64,000 bases of DNA from Marsupella aquatica (Eukaryota; Marchantiophyta). This document shows positions 37,432 to 51,000 of the stretch, in pieces. Position numbers and translations under genes: made by a program. Numbering within the stretch: position 1 is the stretch's first letter; each line of letters begins with the position of its first letter. The DNA lies in assembly GCA_973895155.1 (NCBI GenBank), contig OZ316894.1:1426001-1490000 (forward strand), read 5' to 3'. The notes below the pieces were generated by a model, which did not search any database, was not told where the DNA came from, and saw only the letters and a list, made by a program, of their open reading frames with translations.

Positions 37432-37851
37432 ATGGCCAGCGTGGAATTTTCAAGAGTGCAGACCGTCAGTAAAGCCATGAAGGAGCAGCAACGTCTCCTG
37501 AAGTTGGGACAAGCGAACGAGATCTTTGAGTTGCAGTGCAGCCGTGCTAGAGCTTGTTCTTGGCAAGAATCTGGTCTGCGTCATCGCTTGCCAAAGATTG
37601 CCATGGATAGTGAAGTCGTTAGCGATGATGGTGAAGAGAAGTGTCTCCTGGGCGACCGAACGTCCAAGTCCTCACAAAGCAGCTTGAATACCCAGAAGGG
37701 CTTTTCAAAATCTTTAGAGAAATATTTTAGTGCCTGCAGATTTAATGTGCGATTCAAGCCTCGACGACCAGCGAAGCCCAAGAAAGTAGTGACGCCTTCC
37801 AAAAAGTTGCAGGTGCGCACTGTTCATCTCTTTAGTGGTCTACTCAAATGA
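37432..37851 (+). CDS. Uncharacterised basic protein
   Basis: A 139-residue open frame from the ATG at 37432 (MASVEFSRVQTVSKAMKEQQ). Not recognised. It is rich in Lys, Arg and Ser. A helical, charged N-terminal half is followed by a serine-rich region and a proline-lysine-rich tail (KPRRPAKPKKV). No signal peptide or membrane segment. The frame is open upstream to 37363 without another ATG. A donor-like CAG|GTGCGC near 37811 means the annotated end could instead be intronic. Base composition and length are better than surrounding random frames, but homology could not be tested. Confidence 0.4.
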   Translation: MASVEFSRVQTVSKAMKEQQRLLKLGQANEIFELQCSRARACSWQESGLRHRLPKIAMDSEVVSDDGEEKCLLGDRTSKSSQSSLNTQKGFSKSLEKYFSACRFNVRFKPRRPAKPKKVVTPSKKLQVRTVHLFSGLLK

Positions 37852-38999
37852 GCCTTTCAGCACCAATCACTAACTATTTAACTTGTTTAGAATAGTCTAC
37901 ATTGGTTCAATGTCATACGGGGTCTAAAGACAGATTTCTGCCTGTATAATCGTCGCCATTGACGGCGAATTTCTCACTAAGTCTAAGTCAATAATTGCTT
38001 GGCGACTGTTCTCTATCGTCCTGAACCGATGTCTTTGTTAACTAGAATCATTGTTTGAGTAAATCGATGATGCCGACCAGTTTTACTATGCAGTCACTCG
38101 TTTGTCATGTTGAATATGTTCTTTTATCCTTTACATTGGATCAAGTTATGTGATTCACATTCAGCAGATTGTCATTTCAAGTGTAATCTCAGTCTGTAAT
38201 TAAGTGGAGTAAGCTGATCCGACAACTTCCACAAACGTCTCCTTTTACTTCGTTGACGCATTGTGGACCGTCCGTTGAAACAGACGGACCGGGAAGGCGA
38301 CCAAGGCAGCAACATCTCATGTTTGGGGCAAGGCTGGAGAGGCCTACGGAAGAGACTGGGAGACATGATCAAGATTGAAGAAGAAATCTTCATCTCGGTC
38401 CCCAGATCAGTTCTGTACTACGTTTAATTTCATTGAAAGGGTGTTCAGGATCAAGCGCAACAGCTGCTCCTTCTGCTGCAAAGCAGACCAACCATTAACT
38501 TCAGTCATTAATCAGATGGCCAAGAGGCATACACAGTACCTTAGATTTTGAGTCATTAGGGAGACATGCTTTATTGAACTTTCTTGAGTTTAATTGAAAG
38601 CGCAATTTGTCCAAAGACATCTCTTTCAAACAAGGAGGATAACAGAGGAAGCCTTTGTAGCGAGCCGTTTGCAACGAATTGGACAAGATACTTATATCGG
38701 AAAATTACCATCTCACCCAACTATGCAAGGAGTTTCAACTCTTCTTCCGATGGTCAACGAGCGATGACCACGGAACAGGCCATGGATGAGTTAATTTGTT
38801 TGTCAGCAGTGGAACCCCTTCACTTTTCCATGTTCCATCAGGGCATAGTAGAAAGTAGAGGAGTTCCTATAGAGCACACTAGAGCTAGCTCGTCTGCGGC
38901 ATAATGTTCAGCTGCGGCCGGCTTAACAAGAAGTGACCATTCCAGAGCTGTTCTTAATGAACGAGGTCTTCAGAGCAAAGCTCAACAATGGACTGAGTA

Positions 39000-39185
39000 T
39001 GGCAGTTCCGTGGATGTGGATTGAATTTGCCAATTCCGTGGATGTGACTTGAATTTCACCATTTCGTGAAAGTGGATTGAACTTGCCAATTCCGTGGATG
39101 TGACTTGAATTTCACAATTATGTGAGAGTGCATGGATTGAACTTGCCAATTCCGTGTAATTGAATTGAATGTTCCAATTCCGTGG
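39000..39185. repeat. 56-60 bp tandem repeat
   Basis: Units with TTGCCAATTCCGTGGATGTG - ACTTGAATTTCAC begin at 39027, 39083 and 39143, with partial units at both ends. Spacing 56 and 60 bp. Confidence 0.9.
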
Positions 39186-40410
39186 AACTCTAAGTATATC
39201 TCTCTCTACCACGTCTGGAAATACAGTAGAAGGCGGGAAAATTTAACTACGTGCCAGAGACGAGCAGCCAAGCAATTCGATAAAATAGTTCGCTTGCTTC
39301 GAGAACCTACATGGCTGGCCCAAACGGGCGAGATTTTTTGTAGAACACTGTTCTTCATAATTACTGCAAATCGTTCAGCTATTTCTGTACTAGAAGTGGG
39401 TGCCATTTCTCTATCTTAGTATCGTTCTACTGTTGTACCGAATGGTTCTGACTCGGCTGGTGGGCATGTGAATGCCGAAAAGTCGGCTCTCGCGTGAGAA
39501 ACTGTTGAAGGCAAGGTTGCTGATGTACATGTACTGTACAATGGCGAATTGCACTGTTGCTGAATATGATGAAGCCTTGGTTTCGCTCGTTGATGAAGTG
39601 TTAATACAGTACTTTGAGCCCCCGTGATGAAAGTGAGGGATATAATGAAACACTCGAGGATTCTCGACTCTCAACTTCGCCTGATGATTACAGATTTAAC
39701 TACCTCATTATATTTTGAAATTTGTCACTGAATTCCAGCATTTGCCGCAGAGAGTCTCTAAGATTAGTTTGTTGACTTGTCTTGGGCTCCATCATTAGAG
39801 AGACGGTCACTGATCTGCTGTAAGTACACGATGTAAAGTAATAAAGCCTTCAATCCGCTTTTCTTTCTAGGATTTGTATTTCTTATTCAGCGAAAACCCA
39901 ATGTGTGAGTACACAATGTAGATGATACAATCTATCATCTTCAATCCGCTTTCCTTTTTTAATATTTATTTTTTCCCTAGTATTCCGCAAAAACCATTCC
40001 CCAGGTATGAGTATACGACTTAAAATGATGCAATCATAATTCAGAATACTCTGTCAAAACCCCAGGGATGAGGGAACGCAAAAACCGCCATGTTACATGT
40101 TACGTGGGGCATGGCGATGACTGTGGTGTGGTAGTTCACTTGAGTTGAGTAGAGACTCATAGGTCTTGGGTTCCTGTGGCTTCATAGATTTCTCCTTAAA
40201 GAAAAATATAAAATATTACACCTTAACAAAAAATAAAAACTGTTACAATCTCTCCCTTTCTTTGAGGCTTCACAGATTTCCCCTTAAAGAAAAACTTAAA
40301 AATGTTACAATCTTTCTGTTGCCTCCCATTCCATGAGGCTCCAGAAGAAAAAATGTTACAATTTTTAATCTTCAATCTGCCTTCCTTTGAAAGGTTTTTT
40401 TTTTCCGTAG

Positions 40411-40557
40411 AACTCTATGAATATCCCAGCAGCATAGATTCTCCAAAGCACAAAAAGGGACAACTCCCTAGGGCACCCAGTACAACTCTATGAATATCCC
40501 AGCAGCAGAGATTCTCCAAAGTACAAAAAGGGACAACTCCCTAGGGCACCCAGAAAA
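40411..40557. repeat. 73-bp tandem duplication
   Basis: Two near-identical copies starting AACTCTATGAATATCCCAGC at about 40411 and 40484 and ending GACAACTCCCTAGGGCACCC. Confidence 0.92.
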
Positions 40558-41417
40558 TCAAACATACAATGGCCAACAGAGAAAGGTGAACTAAAGAACT
40601 GTTCATCATCTGCAGCCCAAACTAGAAGAAGACCTCCAATCCCTGCCACACATCACAAGCAGGGGGGCTGGGCCACAACCAGCCTCCCCAATGCCCTCCC
40701 CACTGCCCTCCCCCCCCCACCCCCAATCCCAGCCCATCTGAGGGACAGGCCCACTTCTAGGCAAGCCAAAGGATTCGCCAAACCTGACAATTAATCCTAA
40801 CTACAGGCAGACCAGCAGGAGGGGCATAGCTTTTTGCATTGACCATGCAAACCAACTTCAATCCACTTTAATCTTCAATCTCAAGATCACTACAGTTTCA
40901 CTCACTACACACTTTCAATCTCAAGATCTAAGTAAACTATTGATCACTTAAATACAGATCTCAATCTCAAGGTCATCATAGAGTTACATCAGTGTTGTTG
41001 AACAAGGCAGGCTCGATACAAAAATGATGGGTTCACTATGATAGATTATGTGTGACCTATTTTCGGCAGCTAGATTTGTCAGTTAGACTATGGACTGCTC
41101 CGGTGCTCTAACTAGTAAATTAAGCTATAAGCAAAGCTAGGGTGATGGCCTATGGTCTAGAGTGAGCCTCTAGGCAGTGAGTGTGGACAGTGTGGGAGCA
41201 AACTTATGTGGGTGCAAATTGCAAAGTGAAATTGTTACTTGTTAGGGAGTTCTCTTTTCACAAGAGATCTGTCCTCCTCTATTTATGTCCAAACCAAGGG
41301 TAGACAGATAAAGATTCTGTACAGTCAAGTCACTGTGTTGAGTGATTTGACATACCTGTACCCACTGTTTGCCACATTGCTTAGAGTATACCTTTTGGTT
41401 TTGTAACGGCTCAGAAT

Positions 41418-41783
41418 GATTATGTGTTCTTTCTCTCTTGATTGCTGGTGAGTGTTGTGCAGGAGCACCCTCTCTGAGTGTTTCTGCAGGGTTTATATAT
41501 ATTACACAGAAACAGCCAAACAAAGTACAATGAAGAGGAAACAAAAGACGGCCAAATTAAAGAGGGCAATGCAAGTTAGAGGCAAGTGCAACCCTGAGGT
41601 GATTATGTGTTCTTTCTCTCTTGATTGCTGGTGAGTGTTGTGCAGGAGCACCCTCTCTGAGTGTTTCTGCAAGAATATATATATATTACACAGAAACAGC
41701 CTAACAAAGTACAATGAAGAGAAAACAAAAGACATCCAAATTAAGAGGGCAAATGCAAATTAGAGGCAAGTGCAACCTTGACA
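41418..41783. repeat. 183-bp tandem duplication
   Basis: Two copies starting GATTATGTGTTCTTTCTCTC at 41418 and 41601. Each ends GAGGCAAGTGCAACC. They differ by a few substitutions and a short AT indel. Confidence 0.93.
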
Positions 41784-43663
41784 AAAAACAAGGACAAAAA
41801 ATGGGAAAATTATGTAACATGACAATAGAAGGATGAACTAATGTCTACACAAAAAGTAATGTACCTAGAGCTAATGGTCCATGCCCTAACTGTCGTGCCC
41901 TAACTAATTCTGCAAGTAGGACAGGAATGTCCTCTAGGGGGGCAGGCCTTTGCAAAGGCACACTAGCACCCACTATGAGGGATCGATAATAAATTGCTCA
42001 AGCGTGAGCATGCCGTGAAAGGTTTGTTTGGTGGTAGGAAAAATCAACGGTATATGCTTGATGGGACTGTCAAAACAAATTTATGTGATAGGCCCTTACA
42101 AAACTTTTGTTACAATCTAGACCCCCTAAGTTGTCAGATGTTCTTGTAACAGTTCCTATAACTAAGGAGTTTTAGTTTATTATCACCAATACAAGCTACA
42201 GTAAACTAAGTTTATTGAGTCAAACTGTGTTGAATGACGAACTACACCATGGGAGGAACCGCAGAGTAGTGGTGGCCATTGCAAGAATTGTGAGTTCCTA
42301 AGTGAAGACAATATATGTAGTTCATGTTTTCAGGTTCTCAATTCTATCATACTGTCCGTCTTTAGGTTGCTTCATGCACCTATGCATTGGGTTCGCCTGA
42401 TGTTATGATGTTTCTCTTTGTTCTTTTGTCAAAGTATGGAATGAATCCTCCACTTTTGGTCGTTATTGCAACTGCAATGTTCAAAAATCGGGTCAAAAAT
42501 TGTCCAAGTGTGGACGGAACCAGAGATCTTTTATTTTTGGTTGTTGACCCTTGTTGCAACTTTCAAATTCTAAGTGTGAAAACAAAGAGAACATGGAATC
42601 ATTCGTGACTGGAAATGTTTGCTAGTATACAAGAACTAGACTAAATGTTTAGACTAGATGTTGTACAAACCCCCTATCATGTAGCAACAGATCCCCTAAA
42701 AATCTATAATCATGTGAAGACAATATCCAAGTATGTCTTCAAGGGTAGAGCACACTTGGTGGACTATGACATGCTGCAGTTTGGAGTGCGGTGGGAAATG
42801 TAAGACTGACCATGCCGTTAGGCATCCCAAGAACCATGTGCACTGAACCTACGTATGTAGGGGCCTAGTTTGTAGCAAAAAACTTCCTAGGGACTCATCA
42901 CGTAAATTTGTTTTGGCATGGGTCCCATCAATTTTGACGCGGGTTAACCCTACTCAAGCCCCCACTCCTCAACCCTATTCCTGCCAACAAACTCAACCGG
43001 CCCTTGCCAAAACAACCGGCCAACAAACTCAACCTGCCAACAAACTCAACCCCTTGCCAGCAAACTCAACCGGCCCTTGTTGGGAACAAATGAATGTCCT
43101 TTGGTGTGCCTCGAAATCACCTACTATGTTGAGTTTTGGGGCCTTCAAATCACCCACTATGTTTTCACTTTAGCAGCCAAATGCCATGCCCCTAAACTGC
43201 TGGAGGTGCTCTAAATAAGGGCGAGTTTTTGCTTTGAGGTTTCAGGCCAGTATAATATACTGTCTTGTAAAGTGGGGATATGTTTGTCTGCCTTAAATAC
43301 CCAAAGCTGACCCATCCAACAAAAGATAGACGAAGGAGTTGGGATGTTCAACTAAGGTTAAATGTACTCCCTGAGTAGTAGTCTGGTGGAGGTCGATGCT
43401 CCTCCTCCTCTGCCACTCCCCTCTCTTTTCTCTCGAGACCTAAATTGGTGGTCATAGCTCAGGAAATTCTCCGCCACGATTTTGATCCACCACCATCGCT
43501 GGAATGTCGCCCAATTCGTTGTAGCGTGATTGAGTTAGGGATCGACATCCAGCCCCGATTGATCGATCGATCGCTTGATCGGTGGGTGGGTCGATTGTGG
43601 GTCGATTGTGGTTCAGTCTGTGAGTGGAGTCGCTCAGTGTTGTTCACGAGAAACTGGTAATTC

Positions 43664-45068
43664 ATGGCGACGCTCGTGAAGCAGTTGCAGACGAGAGCGC
43701 TGCAGGCGTCTCAGGTGATTAACAAGCATGGCTCGGCCTACTACAAGCAGCTGCTGGAGAAGAACAAGCAGTACGTGGTCGGCGAGGCGACTGTTGAGAA
43801 ATGCCAGGAGCTGTCGAAGCAGCTCTTCTACACTCGTCTCGCCAGGTGAGAGTGCTGTTCTCACCGTGGTCTCGGAGCTGACTGTCTGTTGGTCCCTGTT
43901 TGTAAGATTTTTCGTCCTCTGCCCTTTCTGCGTCTGGCTTTGCCCTCCTCCAGCTCGGTGCCATGATCGTGACGGTGTTACAATTGTGCCTTTTTGTGGC
44001 TGCCTGCCTACATTTCACAATCGTACCCTATTAGTTGTACTTGGAGAGGTCCGATCCAGGCTTTTGGACATAGACTTCCTTCGCGGGCGTGGGAAGGGGA
44101 AGTCCTGTGAGTGAAGTGGTGACATCTAGATGAACACATTCCTATTTTCATCAAACTGGTTGTCAAGCTTGTGCTTCAGCGGTGCGAATCCTGTGTATCA
44201 CCTTTATCATTGGTCGGCAGAGACGTCGAGGGAGATACAACCAACCTGAAAAACCCCATTCACAAGAACCCTTCGTAAATCATCGTGTAGTATAAACCTA
44301 CTGTATTTCATCAAGCTGACCGTCAACCTTGTGGTGAAATGCTCGGTCATCGCCGAATCATATTTCGCCATAGTTCGATCGTCGAGAGAGGTGGTCACCT
44401 TAAAAGCTCATGCACAAGAATGTTGCCTCAATTATCATGTGGTAGATGACCTATTTCGTCAACCTGAATGACAATCTTGTGCTGTAGTTCAGGGTATCAA
44501 AGTTCAGGGTATCACCTAATCATCTGTTCTCAGAACTGATCATCGAAGTAGGTAGATGCACTCAACCTTGGAAGAACTCTTCTCAAATCGTTGTGGTAGA
44601 TTTCTTGCTTATGAAAAAAGGTGAATTAGAGCTCGGGCCGATTCCTTTAGCGGTAATCTCTACTGCACTTTCGCACCTACAGGATTCCCATGCTGAAGAG
44701 ATCTAGGGAATCCCTAGTTTTTTCTTGTTGGGGCATATGCTCTATCGTTGCCTGGAACCAGGTCATGAGCTTAAACTTATTGCCTAGCGAAGCTATCTTT
44801 GTTTGCTGTTGGGGAGATAAGAATGGTGGCCGCTCTGGAAGGTGCTTACTAACCTCCAAATTGTCCGGGGTTTTGTTACAGTTTACCAGGACGCTACAAG
44901 GCTTTGTGGGAGGAGGTCGATTACGTGAAGCAGAAATTGCTGAAGCGGGATGACTTGAAGCTAGAAGAGATAGGTATTGGTGTGTTATTCGCAGGAGAGT
45001 GTTACGCCTGGTTTTGTGTGGGTGAAATAGTTGGACGGGGTGGCACCATAACAGGGTACAAGGTGTGA
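43664..45068 (+). CDS. Mitochondrial F1Fo-ATP synthase subunit g (two exons)
   Basis: Subunit g is a small inner-membrane protein of the Fo stator region that supports ATP synthase dimerisation. Exon 1 is 43664-43845 (MATLVKQLQTRALQASQ..., with YYKQLLEKNKQYV and CQELSKQLFYTRLA). A GTGAG donor follows. Exon 2 is 44882-45068 after a TTTGTTACAG acceptor: LPGRYKALWEEVDYVKQKLL, then IGVLFAGECYAWFCVGEIVG, the conserved membrane segment, ending GYKV. The join (phase 2, AG|T) gives 122 residues, the usual length for the plant protein. A competing acceptor at 44681-44682 gives a non-homologous frame and is rejected. The ~1-kb intron contains repeats (listed separately). Confidence 0.95.
44135..44500. 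repeat. Degenerate ~155-bp repeats inside the ATP synthase g intron
   Basis: Three related segments near 44140, 44301 and 44451. Each reads roughly CTATTTCATCAA - CTGANNGTCAANCTTGTG, then a CGG-TATC-like block. They are diverged and non-coding. Confidence 0.7.
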
Positions 45069-48000
45069 GGATTAATAATCTTAACAATATCAGCCAGATG
45101 ACGGCGTCATTTTTGTTACAGAAACGAACCGGCTTTGTGGATCGGACATGATCAACTTAGCATACATAATCGTCGTAGGTGTTCTCATGGTGTGAAAACG
45201 AGCCTCGTGGGCTGTTCGTCGATGTAAGTTTGTGATAGAAAGCCTTACTCGATTGCATTGATGTCTGTTTTGAGTGCTCCAAAGGACCAGTTGTCTCGGC
45301 CCTTCAATTTAGTCCACTACTCAGTCCGAAAGCTATTGACAAGTGGAGGTGGTTAATAAAGCCCGTTTGGGCCTTTCTAAAACTCTTCACCTGCATTATG
45401 CCCTGCAAGATGATGATACGTTATTATGTTTATGGACATCCTGAGATTACTTATTAGCTTCGGCTTTTGCTGGATCTTTGAAGAAATTAATGGTACCAAT
45501 TTTTTAAATTGGAAGAGCATTTTTTGGCGTCTTTATACGAGGATTTTGTTTATCAGATGGTTGTGTTTTTCGCCTTTTCTAAATCTGCGTTGTTGCTAAT
45601 TATATGCCGAGCATGGGGGCAAAGTGAGAATGTTTTTCTCGATGGACTGAGTACAACTTGGGTTTGAGCCAAGGGTTCCAGGTGTGAGAAAGCTATGGTA
45701 TGGTTTTCAGGGATATGTTATAAATCCCGGAGCAAAGCAAGTTCAGTCTTAAGCACAGGGCACTATCTGGCGTCTTAAGTCTGCTAGCCAGTCGTATTTC
45801 TTTGGATTGCTTCTTACAGACCCAGGGGGTCGGATCAACGCGCCTGAAATATGAGTTGTCTCTGAACAATCTCAGCCCCCTGAAGTTCAGGTCCTTAAGG
45901 TTGGATTGTGCTATTTGCCTAGTGATGGGCTAAGATTTATTTTGCATCCCTGAAGCAGCACCAATACCTCTACATGTCAGTTTTTTATGATACTTTCGCC
46001 TCGAAATGTGTAAGACACTTTTGGGGAAGTACTGTGATGCTCTTTGATAAAGTGTGTGTTCTCTGTTAGTTGTAAACATGGATTTCAGCCTTGGTCTCAC
46101 TATAGTGGAGTGACAACGGCAACAGTAGCTTCAGTCTCCGCTTCAGATGAAGATTACATCAGATATTTCAATGTTCTCTATCGTCTGGAAACATGGGAGG
46201 CACTTTTGGGAAAGTCTGATGTGCTTTGATAAAACCTGTTACTGTTGCCAGGTGAAAAATAGGAATTCCACTTTAGGTTCTTGGAGTTGAGTTCTAGTGG
46301 AGGATCAAAGGACACCAGCAAGTTCGATTGGGTGCTTCAATGGAGAGTATATTGTAATGTTAGTTTAGAACCTTGAGAACTCTGTCGAAGTGGCTATTGT
46401 AAAATGAACTAGTGTGGTAAGCGTTAGGCGGAGTCGTTAGGGTCCAGTTTGTCCAAACACAAGAATTTACTGTCATGGGGATCATTACTTTGTGCTTCCT
46501 GCGCCTCTATGCAAAGAAGAGATTGTGAGATACAGTGTAATCCATGAAAAGGATCAACTGCTTTACGAAAACATAAACTTATCTCTCCTCTTTGATGTGG
46601 AAAAAGGTGGTTAGAATTACAGATCAATGCCGTTTCTAGAATGTCTCTCAATGGAGAGGTAAAATTAGGGTAGCGACCAGTTTCCTCCTGCTGCGTTGTT
46701 ATGGATTCCTGGCGCTACGTTTCGCCAGAATTTTTGGGGTACAACATTGCCACTTGGGTCAATGTCTTTTGCGTGATGCATTGACCGGGAGGTTCCAATT
46801 GTCCTGCTGGCATTGTTTCTCATGTTTTTCTTTTTCTTTCCTTTGATTCTCATATCTCAGTTGGTGAGGTGTCAGCGTTGCATCAGCTCCAATGATCACA
46901 ACCGGAGGCAGTACAGTAGGTGTAGGTTTGATGCATACAGCTAGAACACCAATCAAGACAAGATATTTATAACCGGCAAACCAAGTGGTTAGTGGTGCTA
47001 GAACACAAATCAAGTCAAGGTATTTATAACCTACAAACCGAGTGGTGCCAACAAATGTATCGAAGTGATTTGTGTTCTGGCAGCACGGCAAGAGTAGATT
47101 TAGCGAACAGTGTAGCTGGGAACAACGACACTTACAGTGGGGAGCTTAGCTCCCCCTAAAACCACCACTATCACCAGCAAGTACTAGCCAAAACTAATAC
47201 CATTTTCCTGAAACTGTGGACACCAGTTTTTTGAAGTACACCACTGATCGAAAAGGGGAGAGATTTTGTACACTTCTCCGATTTTATACACTTCTCCCTT
47301 TTACAGTGCTACTGGTGGTTTAAAACATACAAGAAATGTATCTCTCAAATGTAGTTCCACTCTGACTGGACCTTCGACTCTTTTTCAAGGATAAGAGCAC
47401 GAATGCAAACTGCAGCCAGCTCACAGACAATCATATGCATTTGTCCAGGGCGCAAGCGTGAGAAAAAGATTGTATGGCGGGGTCGATTTGTATTTGGGGA
47501 CATCACATTTTGTCTTCCAGGATGCCACCTCTGGTCACCGATGGACGCTAGTCAGGGCTAGCTTACATGTGCTAGTAGAACCGGAGAACAAATGGTCCTT
47601 TCCCCAGGGATTGGGCCATACTCTCACATCCATATCGATTGTGTTGTACTTTTTCAATGTGGAAGGGTCCCAGATTACGATGTCGAAGATTGTGGATCCG
47701 ACCTGCCTGGCTAAAGCCAAATGTGATTACCCTTCGTACCTGCCTCTAAACTACACGCAAAACTTAGCTGAATGAATGTGTACCACCGTTCAGTTCTCTT
47801 AGGTCCAAGATCAAAGTGGAAAATGAAGTCAGTGATGTATAATGAGCGAAGTTTGATGGCTTCTGCGCAGTAGCGGTGTTTCAAGGGGAGATTCTCATTC
47901 ATGCTTATGGATGTGGACTTGAAAGGGCGTGCATGTTCGACATGTCACCTGTTTTACCCCACACATTTATTCTGTGACGGGGCCAACGACAGGGGCAGCC

Positions 48001-51000
48001 TACCACACACTAGCGGTAGGCTGTTTCCCGTCCTCCACTAAGAGATTACTCGACGGAGTCGAGCCCGTCGAAACTACGTAATGCCTGTGGTTCGGCCCCG
48101 CTCAATCAACTGAAGAGCTATATATGACAGGTTATCCGAGAGGTTATCCAATTCATTTGGGATCTCTTGTCCTGGTTTCAGGTCAGCTGGGTGGACTGCC
48201 ATCATTTTCAGTTCGGTGTTTCCTATATATATATCTTTTATGCACACTGAAAAGTCAGAAAGTTCAGTCCAAGAGCCGCCCGGGGTCTGGTTGTTTTTCA
48301 GTCCAAGAGCAGGCGCAACCAGCTTCGGTCTCGTTGTTCCAGTCCAAGAGCAGCCGCAGCCAGTTTGGGTCTGGTTGTTTCAGTCCAAGAGCAGCCGCGA
48401 GTATCTTGGGTCTAGTTGTTGGGCCTAAGAGCACGCAGCCCATCACGTGGCCGCTCGGGCTCAGGCCGTTGGTAGAATTAAGCGAGTGGTGATTGTGCAG
48501 CCCAGCTGCCGATCTTCCCATTTTTTTTGTGTGACATATGGTCAATGGCCTGGTCAACAGATCGAAATAAGCCACCCATGGGTCTTTTCAAACTACTGGT
48601 GACCACTAGCACTAGCAAAATTCAGACCCTCTGTCTATTTTGCCGGCAGTCTGATGGATATGGAGCCTGTGCAAGTAGCCGTGCAAGTAATGCAGTGTAG
48701 CCGTGGAGGAAGTGAGCCCACGCGGGGAGCCCACGTTGAGGATTGAGTCGTTGCTGGAGATTTGAGCCATGGGGTAAAGGAGGGCTACAATGCTACTGGG
48801 AATTGTTGAACTTTGCTTGAATTGGTTTGGTACAGATGTTTTTTCGGAAACAAGTTCACAGGTGTTGCAGAACAATAGAAATTTCAATGAACAAGTTAAT
48901 TCCGTGCACATAGACCTAACTTGCTTTGCCAGAGCAGTTGACAAGTTCTGAGTTCAGGACTGCTGTTTGCTTTGTGCAACGATTTCCCGTCTTTTCCAAA
49001 GACCACATACAGAGGAGTTTAGTCTAGCGAGGACGGAATTCCAGGCCCTGCCATTTATTTGCATGGTGACCACAAGGATTTTGATTGAAGAGGGACTCAT
49101 TCATGCTACACTTGCGGACGTAGGGTAGACCGACTCTTTACTGCAGGCGTTCATACTAAGAGAGGCTTTATCTGCTGCTCGTTGGTGGATGGTGTTTTTG
49201 GGGGAGCCATTTTGGACCTACTGTATCACCAAATTTACCTCCACAGGTAGGTCCTTTAGGTGTTTGTGGATACCATGATCATGGAGAGCCCCTCGTGCAG
49301 CCAATCCGGAGCTAAGTTAGCACCGAATCGGGCACAGGTAGATTGTGTCGGATCGCGGATTCTGCAAAACAGCTCTTAACCCAGATATAACTAGTGAAAA
49401 AAAGAGAACAACACTAGAGCAAAAACAGGGGCCAAGCACCCGAGCACAAGAAAAAAGGGAGCATCATCCGAAACAACACATACAAATCGAAAGTACATCT
49501 AGGTAGAAAGTGCAGGTAGATAAAGTACATTTAGGTAGAAATTGTAGGTAGATAGTCAAATTATTGCCTGCATGAAGGGACCTCCACCCTTGCTGTAACA
49601 TCGTTGACGATTCCATCCCTGAACCATGCTCTGACCTGACCTGGCGTGGCTCCGAAGTCCAGCAAATAATTAAAGGATAGGCAAATATATCACAGTGCCA
49701 AAAGGCAAAGGGAAATTCATCAAATCCAGGAAAGAGATGAAGCCTCCCTAGTCCCTTCCTTGGTCCCATTATTCAGTAGGAATCGCACGAGGGGAAAAGG
49801 TCGGATCTCACCAGCATAGGTTGCGTTGTGGCGAAGAAAAGCATATACTACCTGCTCCAGATGAGAGCTGAAAAGTCCCCAAAGGTATAGTTCCCCAATG
49901 CAAACTCGTTTCGTTTGTTTTGTTTTAAAGCTGTCGTTTCATCATACGGGGACACCTATACACTCCTTCATTATGACAAAAGTGTGCCATGATTCCTGTA
50001 GTGCTTTGTTCACGGTAACCCTACCACCTCAGTCACGCCGAAGAGTACAGTAATCACTGTAGCCTGCTCTTCATCAATCACACAGAAGAGTGCCGTGCTT
50101 GCAGCATTGCCTCACTGGACACACTACGATCTTCGAGCCCTGAGCACTCTTGGTGTGTGTAGAAATTAGAAGCTTCGAGCCCTGAGCCCCTGAGCACTCT
50201 TGGTGACTGCTTAAAAATTAGAATGCTTGCTTGTTGAGCAAGGTGGTGACCGAAGCATACCAGTTCAATAATTACTCAAAATGACCTCCATGCCTATAAA
50301 CAGCACACCTGATTTCCTGATTTAATTCCCTTAGTGATTTTTTCTCTTGTAATTTTCTGTTAAGCATTTATCCTTTAAGTTTAGAGTTATGACTATAGTT
50401 GCCAAGCTAATTCTAGTTGCAGACTTGGTCAGCTTAATTGTGCTGCATCTTATGTACTCAAGGAGTGTTTGCTTGTGGATGAGAAGCTCAAACTCATTGT
50501 TACTGAGCCATTTGAGCTATAGAGAGAACTTGTGTTGTGGGAGACTGAGTATGGCTGATGAGCATAGAGTACAATAATGTTTTTGTGTGTGTTCGGTGCA
50601 CATAGTCTCATAAAAAATTAACCACATATCTCTGTGGGTTGATACTTGTTTGTGGATATGCATGTTCATGCCATTGGACTTGCATTTTTGCAGAACATTT
50701 TCCAATAAAAGCCTAAGCTTTCAGGTCCTAAATGAAATCCTAGGGCACTTTAATTTTCATAATGCTCCTTGTGATTTTTCTCTTTGCAACTTTCAGAACA
50801 TTCTTGGAGAAGAATGTTGTGCCAAGATTTGGATACTAGGAAGATTCTCCTCTACTTTTACTGAAATTAGTGAAACCTAACATCTCTCAGACCTTTAGTA
50901 AGTGCATTAAGGTACTATTTCCAAAACATTATGGGCGATATCTACAACTATAATAAGGGATGCTGCATTTTTTTGTCCTTTGTCCCAATACAAAATAGCT

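Larger units (their letters stand above)
37852..43663. other. Intergenic, no gene seen; several tandem duplications
   Basis: No convincing coding exon. Separate entries cover tandem repeats at 39000-39185, 40411-40557 and 41418-41783. About 40170-40340 has recurring CTTCACAGATTTCCCCTTAA - AGAAAAA units. About 42990-43080 has CAACAAACTCAACC repeats. The stretch before 43664 should include the ATP synthase g promoter and 5' UTR. Confidence 0.5.

Noticed and set aside
44683-44953. Alternative second exon for ATP synthase g using the acceptor at 44682
   Set aside because: That join gives a frame unlike subunit g. The acceptor at 44880-44881 restores the full conserved C-terminus.
47458-47775. 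105-codon frame (+)
   Set aside because: No recognisable domain and no neighbouring exons. Length is within chance expectation for this DNA.
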